Positions 31,701 to 33,213 of a stretch of 64,000 bases of DNA are shown piece after piece. The notes under the pieces are model-generated. The model did no database searches, was not told where the DNA came from, and was given only the letters and a program-made list of their open reading frames with translations. Location of the stretch: the NCBI GenBank assembly GCA_905160935.1, contig CAJHZI010000428.1:1076218-1140217 (forward strand). The letters are read 5' to 3'. How positions within the stretch are numbered: the first letter of the stretch is position 1; every line of letters starts with the position of its first letter. The translations under genes and the position numbers were made by a program. The stretch comes from Enchytraeus crypticus. Its lineage: Eukaryota; Annelida; Clitellata; Enchytraeida; Enchytraeidae.

Positions 31701-33213
31701 TTCACTGATTTATTCAGTCTTTGATTCAGTACTTGACTGATTCATTCAATACTTGACTGATTCATTCAGTACTTGATTCAGTACTTCATTGATTCATTAA
31801 GTACTTGATTCAGCGTTTGACTGATTGTAGACCTATGGACAGAGATCAGCGTGGGAGGACCCCGTTGACTGGGTGATTGACAGCTTGCCCTGGGCCCAGG
31901 CTGACCACGCCTCCCTGCTTCATCTCAGGCACGAGGATGTGGGCTATGACCTGCAGGGGGCTGTCCCTAACAGCGGGGGCGCGGCGTCAGCATCTCACGG
32001 GGGCGGGGCCAGTAGAAATCAGCCGTCAATCAATTCAAACTCCACCCCCTCTACTGCTAATCAAAACAACGAGACAGCTGATTCTAAAGATCCTCTGGTA
32101 AGTTAGACTCGATTTCATTTCATCGATTAACTTTAATTCTCTTTCTTGTAACTCAATCATTCCATTGTAACGGTTCTATTGTAAGGTCACCACGTTTTTA
32201 GTATTCACGATTATTATTATTATTCATCATTATTTTTTTATTTTTTTTATTTTACCCCGGGTGTAAAGAACCTGGGATTTGATAAAAACGATTCGAGCAA
32301 AACATGCTGAATCGACGCCCGGCTACTCGAGGCCATCTAGCTGCTTAAAAGAATTGCTGAAGCAGACTGCATTAAATCTTTACAAAGTTATGGAAAGCAT
32401 TTGCCAAAGAAAAGATGTCTCTCGCTTATCGCCGATGCGCTCTGCAATTAGCCTTCCTATACTATTAATGAAGTCAACTCCATCGGGATTCATGGTGCCC
32501 ATGGTTTCAATGGCCACCAGAAAAACTTCATATCCTAAGGATAGATCGCGGTACTTGTCCATTTTCTTAGAAGCAGCAGCTCCACCGGCAGAGACTGAAG
32601 TTGTACTCAGGTAGGAGTTTGCCATAGTGTCAATGACCGTAACATTCATACGGCACATTTATCATTGCACCGAGGCACTAAGGTTAAGCCATCCGGGCGC
32701 CTACCATCTGACCTAGACAACCCGCTTGGTTCCTTCGAGGAAGGGATTCCCTTAATATTATTATTATTATTACTATTATCATTATTATTATTAGTATTAT
32801 TATTATTCACAGAACTGGTTATACGGAAATGGACTAAATTGCCTAACGGTTTAAACAAGTGGTGTTAAAAAGTGATAGATATCAACATAGCTCATCATTT
32901 CGCTATAATGCGTTTTGCGTTTTATAATGTTTTTACCCATTCGCCTATTTAACCGAAAGTTTTATGAGGAAACGGTAAACAAAATCTTTATAGTTTTGAT
33001 GTATATAATTTTTATAATTTTTATAATAGTTTTTATAATTGATATTTGATATAGTTTTGATCGTGGCGTTGATTGACGTTTCAGATGTCAATGATACTCC
33101 GCCTACAAGAGGCTGCCAGCTATTCCAGCCCTCAGAGCAACGAGAGTGACTCCGCCTCCAGTGTTATAGAACAGGGCGACTATGAGACAAGAAGGCGTGG
33201 CCTAGACGATTAG
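184..33213 (+). CDS. NAV: Neuron navigator (NAV/UNC-53/Sickie family), 3' part of gene, 19 exons
   Basis: Neuron navigators are large cytoskeletal proteins acting at microtubule plus ends and actin in migrating cells and growing axons. Family identity comes from conserved blocks in the right order: VVAAFEQSL...MT with the following coiled coil, DSVSSLNS, KKSW then SFSKAF, the KLTDIQLDAL..AHQL coiled coil, the DSLSFETLIPRP block, Walker A GPSGTGKT, CPYIIGT, RYLRR, FLSCPM, DLWNYSVVPYL, WEDPVDWV and DPLMSMILRLQEAA. Exons: 184-1210, 6176-6199, 14092-15492, 16234-16308, 16657-16864, 18003-18241, 18705-18898, 19746-19890, 21308-21482, 22196-22329, 23285-23377, 24345-24465, 25796-25873, 27212-27383, 28733-29038, 29802-30184, 31053-31171, 31831-32097 and 33085-33213. 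From exon 3 on, all phases match and the frame stays open to the stop at 33211. The gap between exons 1 and 2 is out of phase, so at least one exon is unplaced there. The 5' end is outside the window. Confidence 0.93.
1570..1790. repeat. TTGATTGAC minisatellite
   Basis: Tandem TGATTGATTGAC units of 8-16 bases. The reverse strand reads as an artefactual VNQS-repeat frame. Confidence 0.85.
1798..1922 (-). mobile_element. SINE-A copy (tRNA-derived SINE)
   Basis: Reverse-strand copy of the most frequent SINE in the window. It retains GCCAGTGGCGATGTCGGTAA and the TTTCGAGTGAGGAA 3' part, with a damaged B box. Confidence 0.75.
2118..2258 (+). mobile_element. SINE-A copy (tRNA-derived SINE)
   Basis: Forward copy starting GGAAGCCAGTGG, with the polymerase III A-box-like TGGCCAAGTCGG, a B-box-like GGCTCAAATCC, and the TTGACGTTAACATTAGC tail. 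Confidence 0.85.
2765..2965 (-). mobile_element. LINE-2 3' end fragment (GATGAT tail)
   Basis: On the minus strand this reads through a degenerate LINE C-terminus into the tail GTATCCCAACTCTTGTTAAA followed by GATGATGAT. The same tail follows a clearer coding remnant at 34,850-35,095, and a close relative of this fragment lies at 49,305-49,545. Confidence 0.6.
3100..3610 (+). pseudogene. Degenerate LINE reverse-transcriptase C-terminus
   Basis: Translation at 3,164-3,352 gives KLRILNSCVISVLIYGYESW followed by ELTNAMEKKLNS, the thumb and C-terminal signature of RTE/Jockey-like LINEs (the YGxExW motif). After a stop the remnant continues as RTDQLMVRESIKRRMKWAGS in another frame, then RSRRRLEG. 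It is frameshifted and dead, and sits in NAV intron 1. Confidence 0.75.
3820..3882. repeat. (AT)n microsatellite
   Basis: An uninterrupted TA dinucleotide run of about 60 bases, flanked by partial copies of CTCATTTAGCTCGCTACCTA. Confidence 0.95.
3985..4075 (+). other. tRNA-like sequence (tRNA pseudogene or SINE head)
   Basis: GCCTCG at the 5' end can pair, with one mismatch, with CGAGAC just before CCA. Between them lie an A-box-like TTGCAGAGCTTATAGCGG and a B-box GGTTCAAATCC. No clean anticodon arm is visible, and the downstream CATCATCATC is the usual tail of repeats here. It is probably a SINE head rather than a working tRNA. Confidence 0.45.
4325..4575. repeat. CT-rich microsatellite tract
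   Basis: A (CT)n run with interruptions that ends in (TCTG)n. The 122-codon open frame through it is low-complexity SL repeats and not a gene. GGAACCGGACGTTAAAT at 4,629-4,646 is a fragment of the GACGTTAA tail module. Confidence 0.9.
4778..4922 (-). mobile_element. SINE-A copy
   Basis: Nearly full reverse copy from the AGCTTTACCAGCTTT tail through the B box (GGTTCAAATTC when reversed) to GGGCTGGAGCCAGCGGC. Confidence 0.85.
4975..5050 (+). other. tRNA-like sequence
   Basis: TTGGATGCTCGCTTGTGTGAC resembles a tRNA 5' half, followed by a B-box GGGTTCAAACCTC. No paired acceptor stem is evident, so it is probably the head of another SINE family. Confidence 0.35.
5183..5312 (+). mobile_element. 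SINE-A copy
   Basis: Contains CTCGACCGCGGATCTGTATG, GGGGTTCAAATC and TTTCGAGTGAGGAAACTGAC. An 11-base stretch (ACCGCGGACTC) is locally repeated near its head. Confidence 0.85.
5430..5590. repeat. CT-rich microsatellite
   Basis: A near-continuous CT dinucleotide run with T interruptions. Artefactual open frames run through it on both strands. Confidence 0.9.
5592..5708 (+). mobile_element. SINE-A copy, diverged
   Basis: Contains GATCAGTATGTGCGAGG, CTGGGCTCGCCCGTCACTAA and AACTGACGTTAACA, with a broken B box. Confidence 0.75.
5730..5925. repeat. 45-bp minisatellite, about 4 copies
   Basis: The unit is CTGTTTAGATTACCACTGCT followed by TAGCTTATCACGTCTCAGCCT and ATCA. Because it is a multiple of three, the reverse strand shows an artefactual 15-residue repeat frame. 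Confidence 0.9.
5980..6116 (+). mobile_element. SINE-A copy
   Basis: GGAACCAGTGGCGATATCAG, GAGTTCAAATCCTGGACTCG and TTTCGAGTGAGGAAGCTGAC are in order. It ends about 60 bases before the NAV microexon. Confidence 0.88.
6176..6199 (+). CDS. NAV: Probable NAV microexon (24 bp)
   Basis: A strong acceptor (ATTGTTTTTGCAG) precedes 24 bases read as AEDKQAQE, followed by the near-consensus donor GTAAGA. Phase 0 at both ends joins cleanly to the next placed exon at 14,092. A tandem copy of the acceptor plus the first bases of the exon lies just upstream (6,117-6,150), the same exon-edge duplication seen at secure NAV exons, which supports it being an exon. Its join to the 184-1210 exon is out of phase, so an exon between them is missing or one of the two calls is wrong. 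Confidence 0.45.
7538..7715. repeat. CT/CACT-rich microsatellite
   Basis: A CT tract with CACTCACT interruptions. GGAACGGACGTTAAATAA at 7,730-7,747 is the GACGTTAA tail module in the same arrangement as at 4,630. Confidence 0.9.
8058..8170. repeat. 40-bp minisatellite, about 3 copies
   Basis: The unit starts TGTGAAACTGTGAAAGTTAT. Two copies are identical and a third is diverged at its end. Confidence 0.9.
8310..8612. repeat. GA-rich microsatellite
   Basis: GAGA and GACAGA runs in two blocks separated by about 90 bases of ordinary sequence. Frames on both strands are artefacts. Confidence 0.9.
8846..8976 (+). mobile_element. SINE-A copy
   Basis: A well-preserved head (GGCTGGAGCCAGTGGCGGTG), a B box GGTTCAAATGC with one substitution, and an AACTGACGTTAAC tail. 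Confidence 0.9.
9885..10125. repeat. 36-bp minisatellite with TGAT core, about 6 copies
   Basis: Units of GAGTGGAATCAATGGATTGA plus TTGATTGATTGGATGT with small changes. The reverse strand gives an artefactual SNQSINPLI repeat. Confidence 0.88.
10310..10495. repeat. CT-rich microsatellite
   Basis: CT runs interrupted by ATACCTAT units. Confidence 0.9.
10620..10760. repeat. TTGA microsatellite
   Basis: An irregular TGAT run, the most common tetranucleotide repeat in NAV introns. Confidence 0.85.
10935..11110. repeat. TACA/CATA microsatellite
   Basis: Imperfect (ACAT)n. The minus-strand Tyr/Met/Cys-rich frame is an artefact. Confidence 0.9.
11250..11360 (+). mobile_element. SINE-A copy, 5'-truncated
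   Basis: It begins inside the head at GATATTCAACCGCGGATCCG and continues to ACTGTCGTTAACATTAGC. Confidence 0.82.
11472..11580. repeat. 57-bp tandem duplication
   Basis: Two copies of TTGATCGATGGTGTTCTCAG and the following bases, nearly identical, 57 bases apart. Confidence 0.85.
11695..12045. repeat. GT then GA microsatellites
   Basis: (GT)n at 11,695-11,758 is followed by GAGA-rich sequence to about 12,045. Confidence 0.9.
12360..12785 (-). mobile_element. 5S-rRNA-derived SINE (SINE3-like)
   Basis: Read on the minus strand from 12,785, the element has an internal stretch matching the animal 5S rRNA 3' half: TCGAAGTTAAGCTGCATCG, then CGGTTAGTACTT and GGGTGACCACCTTGGAAGAC. A body of about 200 bases and a (AAT)n tail at 12,370-12,415 follow. 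The 5S match covers roughly 12,680-12,755. Families of SINEs with 5S heads are called SINE3. The body end (minus-strand reading of AGCGGTGTCATGAC and TTCAAGACTGCTTTACAGG) recurs without the 5S part at 41,690-41,800. Confidence 0.7.
12786..14091. other. Intron 2, last part
   Basis: Contains a TATTTACGACTGAAATC minisatellite (12,940-13,130), a LINE-2 tail fragment (13,335-13,400, minus) and a short AAGTATCT minisatellite (13,725-13,830). I see no exon. The interval 13,420-13,720 shows nothing recognisable. Confidence 0.55.
12940..13130. repeat. 17-bp minisatellite
   Basis: About ten imperfect units of TATTTACGACTGAAATC. Confidence 0.85.
14092..15492 (+). CDS. NAV: NAV exon 3 (Ser/Lys-rich region with SxIP motif, 467 codons)
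   Basis: The acceptor CCTACAG at 14,085-14,091 gives phase 0, and the consensus donor GTAAGT at 15,493 ends the exon at phase 0 after MTQRIR. The region is disordered, Ser- and Lys-rich, with a basic block (HERGSKSGKDKKVKMK) and an acidic Asp run. The tetrapeptide SRIP at 14,350-14,361, followed by LVKTQ and close to the basic block, fits the SxIP motif by which plus-end proteins bind EB1. The 3' end (SFWDSLSGYADCEDSSDDDE) leads into the coiled coil. An ATG lies at 14,110, but the open frame runs upstream of it and the splice acceptor is the better start. Confidence 0.88.
14350..14361 (+). other. NAV: Candidate SxIP EB-binding motif in NAV
   Basis: The codons read Ser-Arg-Ile-Pro, preceded by FSP and followed by LVK, with a lysine/arginine-rich block within 40 residues. 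SxIP motifs in basic Ser-rich context recruit proteins to growing microtubule ends through EB proteins, a known property of navigators. Function here is inferred from the motif alone. Confidence 0.55.
15480..15735. repeat. 31-bp minisatellite seeded at the exon 3 donor
   Basis: The units start at the exon 3/intron junction. The true junction (CGAATTAGAGTAAGTTATG) is followed by TAGAGTATGTTACG and TAGAGTAAGCTATG copies, then at least five near-identical units of GGTAAGAGCATTGGAGTTAG plus TTATGTGTTTA. Confidence 0.88.
16005..16225. repeat. TTGATTGAACGG minisatellite
   Basis: GAACGGTTGATTGATTTATT units run to within 10 bases of the exon 4 acceptor. Confidence 0.85.
16234..16308 (+). CDS. NAV: NAV exon 4 (coiled coil start)
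   Basis: 25 codons, IRKLRRELESAQEKVHTLTT and QLTTN, between TTAAATAG and the donor GTAAGTATT, phase 0 at both ends. Heptad-like leucines and charged residues fit the start of the NAV coiled coil. Confidence 0.9.
16351..16394 (+). other. Partial duplicate of exon 4 3' end with donor
   Basis: CACACATTAACCACACAGCT followed by TACCGCTAATGTATATATT repeats the last 30 bases of exon 4 and its donor region. Relative to the exon it has one silent change (CTA to TTA) and one replacement (Thr to Ala), and the donor is GTATAT. Confidence 0.85.
16395..16655. repeat. TGAT repeats in intron 4
   Basis: TTGATTGA-rich sequence surrounds a decoy copy of the exon 5 start at 16,565-16,609. Confidence 0.85.
16565..16609 (+). 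other. Partial duplicate of exon 5 start with acceptor
   Basis: After an intact TTCAG acceptor, 45 bases read AHVVAAFEQSLSNMT and then break into TATTGATTAATTG. Differences from the true exon start are two silent changes and Asn for Ser. Asn is the usual residue here in vertebrate navigators, so the copy keeps the ancestral state. Confidence 0.88.
16657..16864 (+). CDS. NAV: NAV exon 5 (VVAAFEQSL coiled coil)
   Basis: The acceptor ATTTAG and donor GTATGT bound 69 codons plus one base. The stretch VVAAFEQSLSSMTQRLQKL and following QKDQQLNELRRTIEAM is one of the most conserved NAV blocks (vertebrate form: VVAAFEQSL, NMTSRL, EKDTELLDLRETI). The 3' part is Ser/Gly-rich linker. Confidence 0.96.
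16885..17190. repeat. CT-rich microsatellites in intron 5
   Basis: Two CT tracts flank TTTGACGTCCGGTTACACGCC at 16,953, which is the reverse of the ACCGGACGTCAAA tail module. Confidence 0.88.
17348..17490 (+). mobile_element. SINE-A copy, nearly full length
   Basis: One of the best copies: TGATCCAGTGGCGATGTCGG, GGGGTTCAAATC, CATCGCTTTCGAGTGAGG, AACTGACGTTAACCTTAGC and the terminal TTTACCAGCTTT. Confidence 0.92.
17491..18002. other. Rest of intron 5
   Basis: AT-rich sequence with TTGAACATT repeats at 17,615-17,690 and TGAT/TGAC repeats at 17,815-17,990. No exon seen. Confidence 0.6.
18003..18241 (+). CDS. NAV: NAV exon 6 (SVSSLNS ... KKSW)
   Basis: The acceptor GATTTTAG completes the phase-1 codon of exon 5, and the donor GTAAGG follows TGG at phase 0. 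It encodes a Ser/Ala/Gln-rich linker with SADSVSSLNSFVSASS, matching the NAV SDSISSLNS block, and ends RKKNKKSW like the lysine run in other navigators. Confidence 0.94.
18242..18704. other. Intron 6
   Basis: Holds a LINE-1 3' end (GCCGGTAGGCAGTTCACTAA, 18,368-18,387) running straight into a (GA)n tail to 18,420. No exon seen. Vertebrate navigators have Val-Tyr-Glu between KKSW and the next block, and a 9-base microexon here cannot be excluded. Confidence 0.55.
18705..18898 (+). CDS. NAV: NAV exon 7 (SFSKAF block)
   Basis: TTTTAAG acceptor, donor GTGAGT, phase 0 to 2. LRTSFSKAFARKKSTRHGSL matches the NAV LRSSFNKAFSIKK block. It continues SDVESDELS and a Ser/Pro/Thr-rich stretch. Confidence 0.94.
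18900..19390. repeat. CTTATCACTGAC / GGCTGATGACTG minisatellites starting at the donor
   Basis: Short units begin about 10 bases after the exon 7 donor: first CTTATCACTGG, then GACCTATCACTGGCTGAT alternating with ATTATCACTGATTTATGACT. Higher-order copies are visible at 19,075-19,270. Confidence 0.85.
19391..19417 (+). other. Partial duplicate of exon 8 (middle part)
   Basis: GATCTCAAGTTAACGGACAT followed by TCAGCTC equals bases of exon 8 coding DLKLTDIQL, with one silent change, then dissolves into TGAT repeats. Confidence 0.85.
19418..19745. repeat. TGAT microsatellite with embedded exon copy
   Basis: Long TTGATTGATTGA runs on both sides of a 70-base duplicate of the exon 8 start. The minus-strand NQSINQS frame is an artefact. 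Confidence 0.88.
19539..19608 (+). other. Partial duplicate of exon 8 start with acceptor
   Basis: After an identical ATCAG acceptor, 70 bases encode the same residues as the start of exon 8 (SGTVDHTAVLQLRQEL and HEKDLKL). Five codons differ (ACA/ACG, GTC/GTA, GAC/GAT, CTT/TTA, CAC/CAT), six base changes, all silent. No usable donor follows and the frame stops at TGA in the TGAT repeat. Confidence 0.9.
19746..19890 (+). CDS. NAV: NAV exon 8 (KLTDIQLDAL coiled coil)
   Basis: The ATCAG acceptor supplies one base to complete the exon 7 codon, and the exon ends after CTCAAG at phase 0 with a weak donor GTTCTC. LRQELHEKDLKLTDIQLDAL and SSAHQLEQMCEIMNKL match the vertebrate LRSELWEKEMKLTDIRLEAL and NSAHQLDQIRETM coiled coil. 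Confidence 0.95.
19905..20395. repeat. CTAGTT hexamer minisatellite
   Basis: About 490 bases of GTTCTAGTTCTAGACCTA with higher-order 12- and 18-base variants, starting just after the exon 8 donor. The VLDLVLVL frame is an artefact. Confidence 0.9.
20400..20785 (+). pseudogene. LINE-1 3' end (5'-truncated, frameshifted)
   Basis: Reads WTWKRMEKISWTQEV in one frame and then QLINVLRNRKKRWIGHILRG, followed by RMEGKRDRRRPVLGMLDDLK, then the untranslated end ATACCATGGACCTGCCAGTA and GGCAGTGCACTAA and a GAGA tail. It matches the longer copy at 53,040-53,675. This is the extreme C-terminus of an RTE-like LINE. Confidence 0.88.
20880..21305. repeat. TGAT repeats up to the exon 9 acceptor
   Basis: TTGATTGATTGATCGATTGA runs with a 70-base higher-order unit (ATCAGATTAACTAATTGATT onward), repeated three times at 21,105-21,260. 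The last unit forms the polypyrimidine-poor acceptor of exon 9. Confidence 0.88.
21308..21482 (+). CDS. NAV: NAV exon 9 (end of coiled coil, Ser-rich linker)
   Basis: TTGATAG acceptor, donor GTAATA, phase 0 to 1. GEMASLKADNDRLQ matches the vertebrate LEVDLLKAENDRLK end of the coiled coil. The rest is a Ser/Thr/His-rich linker ending GATENIVE. Confidence 0.92.
21598..21825. mobile_element. Inverted cluster of LINE-1 3' ends
   Basis: Three minus-strand copies of the LINE-1 tail (TACTGGCAGGTCCATGGTAT and ...TCTCTTAGTGCAC) lie in tandem about 70 bases apart at 21,605-21,770. A plus-strand copy (ACTATGGACCTGCCAGTAGG, CAGTGCACTAAGAGAGAG) follows at 21,780-21,825. Confidence 0.85.
21826..22195. other. 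Rest of intron 9
   Basis: Mixed sequence, with a short TAATAA/TGAT run at 22,112-22,180. No exon seen. Confidence 0.55.
22196..22329 (+). CDS. NAV: NAV exon 10 (LKVKVRL beta region)
   Basis: TTTTGTAG acceptor, donor GTATAG, phase 1 to 0. ERRRLKVKVRLSHTAESSFN corresponds to the EEVTLRVVVRM strand that precedes the AAA domain in vertebrate navigators. It ends in a serine run then CTQE. Conservation is weaker than elsewhere, but both phases fit their neighbours. Confidence 0.82.
22318..22498. repeat. 44-bp minisatellite seeded at the exon 10 donor
   Basis: Four copies of a 44-base unit, each containing the last 12 bases of exon 10 and its donor (CACAAGAGGTATAGACACC) plus ATGTTGTACAGTACTGTTG. 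Each copy reproduces the same GTATAG donor. Confidence 0.92.
22493..22620 (+). mobile_element. tRNA-headed SINE (Arg-tRNA-like head)
   Basis: TGGCCCAATGGATAGCATGC resembles the 5' half of an animal tRNA-Arg including the A box. A weak B-box-like GGCTCATATCCC follows, then a T-rich body. The match is by eye and no second copy was found in the window. Confidence 0.45.
22996..23158. repeat. GA-rich microsatellite in intron 10
   Basis: GAGAGAGT-type run. Confidence 0.9.
23165..23300 (+). repeat. Three tandem copies of the exon 11 acceptor and first 16 coding bases
   Basis: Units of TCTATTATCTCTATGTACAG plus AACAAGCACCCCACGT start at about 23,175 and 23,215, and the true exon start is at 23,285. 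The first copy keeps a usable CAG, while the second has TAGAG. The repeat unit is 38-48 bases. Confidence 0.9.
23285..23377 (+). CDS. NAV: NAV exon 11 (pre-AAA beta region)
   Basis: GTACAG acceptor, donor GTATGG, phase 0 at both ends, 31 codons. YLIGIVHITPCATWESLDSS plus VRKTFK aligns with vertebrate FFLGCSKVSGKVDWKMLDEA then VFQVFK. The sequence is diverged but the spacing of Gly, Trp, Leu-Asp and Phe-Lys is kept. Confidence 0.88.
23415..23485. repeat. GATGAT/GACGAC repeat at a LINE-2 tail
   Basis: CCCTTTAAGGGAAGATGATG begins the run, matching the LINE-2 tail. Confidence 0.75.
23520..23660 (-). mobile_element. SINE-A copy
   Basis: Reverse copy, well preserved, from AAAGCTGGCAAAGTTTATGT to CGCCACTGGCTCCAGCC. 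A badly decayed forward copy (GTGGATCAGTTGGTGCAGGG) follows at 23,700-23,810. Confidence 0.88.
23915..24118 (-). mobile_element. SINE-B copy (second tRNA-derived SINE)
   Basis: On the minus strand: a head with CTCGTGGGTTCGAATCTCAG as B box, then GCGCTGATCTGAGAGTAAA, GACTGGTTATACGGACAATG and GATAGATATCAACATAG. Related copies lie at 58,120-58,345 (minus), 60,640-60,835 (plus) and 32,812-32,932 (plus, 3' part). Confidence 0.82.
24345..24465 (+). CDS. NAV: NAV exon 12 (linker before AAA domain)
   Basis: GTGTAG acceptor, donor GTTTGT, phase 0 to 1. EFISRVDSVGVSAAVGTGNG and LSLGPESIARYHLNSVSRHK align with vertebrate DYISKMDPASTLGLSTESIH then GYSISHVKR. Confidence 0.92.
24790..25090. repeat. 34-bp minisatellite
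   Basis: About eight units of TATAGCATAGTATACAGCGG plus TACGGTATGTCATAG. Confidence 0.9.
25300..25420 (+). mobile_element. SINE-A copy
   Basis: TGGCTGGAGCTAGTGGAGAT head, intact GGGGTTCAAATCC B box, TTTCGAGTAAGGAAAC. It lacks the last part of the tail. Confidence 0.88.
25480..25620 (-). mobile_element. LINE-2 3' end fragment
   Basis: Minus strand: GAGAAGGTCCAATCGTATCC then TGACCCTCGTTAAACTGGG, the LINE-2 tail. Confidence 0.65.
25727..25769. repeat. (AT)n microsatellite
   Basis: About 40 bases of TA dinucleotide, 27 bases before exon 13. Confidence 0.95.
25796..25873 (+). CDS. NAV: NAV exon 13
   Basis: TTTATAG acceptor, phase 1 to 1, 26 codons. SDLPELMPWHLTEEEKNREV and IVTLKG align with vertebrate LDAEPPEMPPCRRGVNNISV then SLKG. 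The donor GTTATC is weak; it is chosen because the next exon continues the conserved order and phase. Confidence 0.88.
25874..27211. other. Intron 13
   Basis: Contains a TTA-tailed tail module (25,893-25,968), a SINE-A copy, a LINE-1 end fragment (26,868-26,905) and TTGATCGATTAACTTATCAA repeats (27,000-27,205) reaching the exon 14 acceptor. The minus-strand frame at 25,868-26,206 has no recognisable domain. 26,500-26,860 shows nothing recognisable. Confidence 0.55.
26350..26492 (+). mobile_element. SINE-A copy
   Basis: Full-length forward copy from ATGGCTGGAGCCAGTGGCGA to TTTACGAGCTTTTT, with a B box GGGATCAAATCC carrying one change. Confidence 0.9.
27212..27383 (+). CDS. NAV: NAV exon 14 (AAA domain, Walker A)
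   Basis: CTGACAG acceptor, donor GTGAGT, phase 1 to 2. It carries DSLSFETLIPRPIIQRYVAL then LQEHRRLILSGPSGTGKTFL, closely matching vertebrate DSLVFETLIPKPMMQHYISL. Walker A GPSGTGKT is at 27,322-27,345 with the invariant Lys. The exon ends RLAQHVVT. This opens the NAV AAA+ ATPase. Confidence 0.97.
27400..27512 (-). mobile_element. SINE-A copy
   Basis: Reverse copy starting 17 bases after the exon 14 donor. It keeps the tail, GGGTTTCAAATCC-like B box (reversed) and part of the head. Confidence 0.88.
27513..28215. other. Rest of intron 14
   Basis: Includes a minus-strand TTA-tail module (27,615-27,700) and a tRNA-like stretch at 27,985-28,060 (AGTCAAGTGGTTTGAGACCA, CAATCGGTGTAGCGACTAGA) related to 42,060-42,170 on the minus strand. 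No exon seen. Confidence 0.55.
28218..28722. repeat. 18-bp minisatellite abutting the exon 15 acceptor
   Basis: About 27 units of TTCTATATTTAGTGCTAC with GC-variant units. The last unit becomes ATTTCTATATTCGCACAG, the acceptor of exon 15, so the polypyrimidine tract is itself a repeat unit. Both-strand open frames here are artefacts, although the plus frame happens to run into the true exon. Confidence 0.93.
28733..29038 (+). CDS. NAV: NAV exon 15 (AAA domain, Walker B; Ala-rich insertion)
   Basis: TTCGCACAG acceptor, phase 2 to 2. The first part (SGRELAGSIATFNVDHKSGK, ELRQYLSHIAEQ) aligns with vertebrate SGREVTEGIVSTFNMHQQSC. An Ala-rich insertion of about 35 residues (28,841-28,945) precedes LPAVIILDNLHNVGSLAEVF, the Walker B region. 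The exon ends KHHQ, and the next exon gives CPYIIGT after joining TG and C. The donor GTGTGT at 29,039 is fixed by this match. Walker B has Asp-Asn where human NAV2 has Asp-Asp and typical AAA+ proteins Asp-Glu. Confidence 0.95.
29039..29801. other. Intron 15
   Basis: Plain AT-rich sequence with a LINE-2-like tail (GCCCGACCTCAGCTAAACTG, 29,329) and a tRNA-like reverse segment at 29,690-29,745. No exon seen. Confidence 0.6.
29802..30184 (+). CDS. NAV: NAV exon 16 (AAA domain, sensor and arginine region)
   Basis: TTATTTCAG acceptor, consensus donor GTAAGT, phase 2 to 1. PYIIGTMNHT is the sensor-1 region (vertebrate PYIIGTTNQP). It continues NLQLHHNFRWVLCANHTEPI and FLSRYLRRRLLE with the conserved RYLRR basic run. 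A Gly-rich insertion with an internal echo (GGVLKGQLKG, GGVLQGQ) precedes VVDWLPQVWLHVNKFLETHC and SSDVTIG, all conserved NAV features. Confidence 0.96.
30185..30540. repeat. 41-bp minisatellite starting at the exon 16 donor
   Basis: About eight copies of TAGTTAGGTCACAACATTGT plus GGTGTTTTTGTTAACAGTTAA. The first unit contains the real donor (AGGTAAGTTAAGTCACAAC); later units read TAGTTAGGTCAC, having lost the AAG of the donor. Confidence 0.92.
30851..30887 (+). other. Partial duplicate of exon 17 start with acceptor
   Basis: After GTGTGCAG, GACCACGTCTATTCCTCTCA and TGTCCTATGAGCGCC copy the exon 17 start with two silent changes, then it dissolves into GTATGTAT. Confidence 0.9.
30965..30999 (+). 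other. Second partial duplicate of exon 17 start, acceptor lost
   Basis: GTGTGCATGACCACGTCACT shows CAG changed to CAT. Coding differences are two silent changes and a Leu to His replacement. Confidence 0.85.
31053..31171 (+). CDS. NAV: NAV exon 17 (FLSCPM, DLWNYSVVPYL) with GC donor
   Basis: TGTGCAG acceptor, phase 1 to 0. PRLFLSCPMSASEALVWFTD and LWNYSVVPYLLEAVREGLQ align with vertebrate PCFFLSCPIGIEDFRTWFID then LWNNSIIPYLQEG. The exon ends CTGCAG followed by GCAAGA: the donor is GC rather than GT, in otherwise ideal context (CAG/GCAAG). Translation of the next exon continues the family sequence exactly from this point. Confidence 0.94.
31172..31340. repeat. AAGATCTAGAG minisatellite starting at the GC donor
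   Basis: Units of about 30-37 bases: AAGATCTAGAGTTTATCAAA plus TGAATAAAATAAAT, about five copies. The first unit is GCAAGATCTAGAGATTATCA at the exon edge. Confidence 0.88.
31560..31825. repeat. TTGATTCAGTACTTGACTGA minisatellite
   Basis: Irregular 17-35 base units reaching the exon 18 acceptor, whose GTTTGACTGATTGTAG is a diverged unit. Confidence 0.85.
31831..32097 (+). CDS. NAV: NAV exon 18 (WEDPVDWV block, linker)
   Basis: GATTGTAG acceptor, consensus donor GTAAGT, phase 0 to 0. TYGQRSAWEDPVDWVIDSLP aligns with vertebrate VHGQKAAWEDPVEWVRDTLP. A Gly/Ser/Asn-rich linker follows and the exon ends SKDPL, as in vertebrate SDPL. Confidence 0.95.
32290..32760 (-). pseudogene. Mobile-element ORF remnant (PDGLTL / VTVIDTMANSYL domain)
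   Basis: On the minus strand RRPDGLTLVPRCNDKCAV and, one frame away, NVTVIDTMANSYLS are followed by KMDKYRDLSLGYEVFLVAIE, TMGTMNPDGVDFI and GDKRETSFLWQMLS. This order is familiar from multi-copy retroelement-associated proteins of marine invertebrates; I recall the family pattern but not a firm name. A frameshift separates the two parts and the 5' side ends in (AAT)n, so it is dead. Confidence 0.6.
32812..32932 (+). mobile_element. SINE-B 3' part
   Basis: ACTGGTTATACGGAAATGGA, CTAAATTGCCTAACGG and GATAGATATCAACATAGCTC match the plus-strand copy at 60,720-60,835. It lies directly after a (TTA)n run. Confidence 0.78.
33085..33213 (+). CDS. NAV: NAV last coding exon and stop
   Basis: GTTTCAG acceptor, phase 0, 42 codons and TAG at 33,211. 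MSMILRLQEAASYSSPQSNE aligns with vertebrate MAMLLKLQEAANYIESPDRE, the NAV C-terminus. The tail VIEQGDYETRRRGLDD is part of the unit that was then amplified downstream. Confidence 0.95.
   Translation: MSMILRLQEAASYSSPQSNESDSASSVIEQGDYETRRRGLDD

Larger units (their letters stand above)
32098..33084. other. Last NAV intron, filled with mobile-element remnants
   Basis: Holds TTA runs, a minus-strand mobile-element coding remnant and a SINE-B 3' part. No exon seen. Confidence 0.65.
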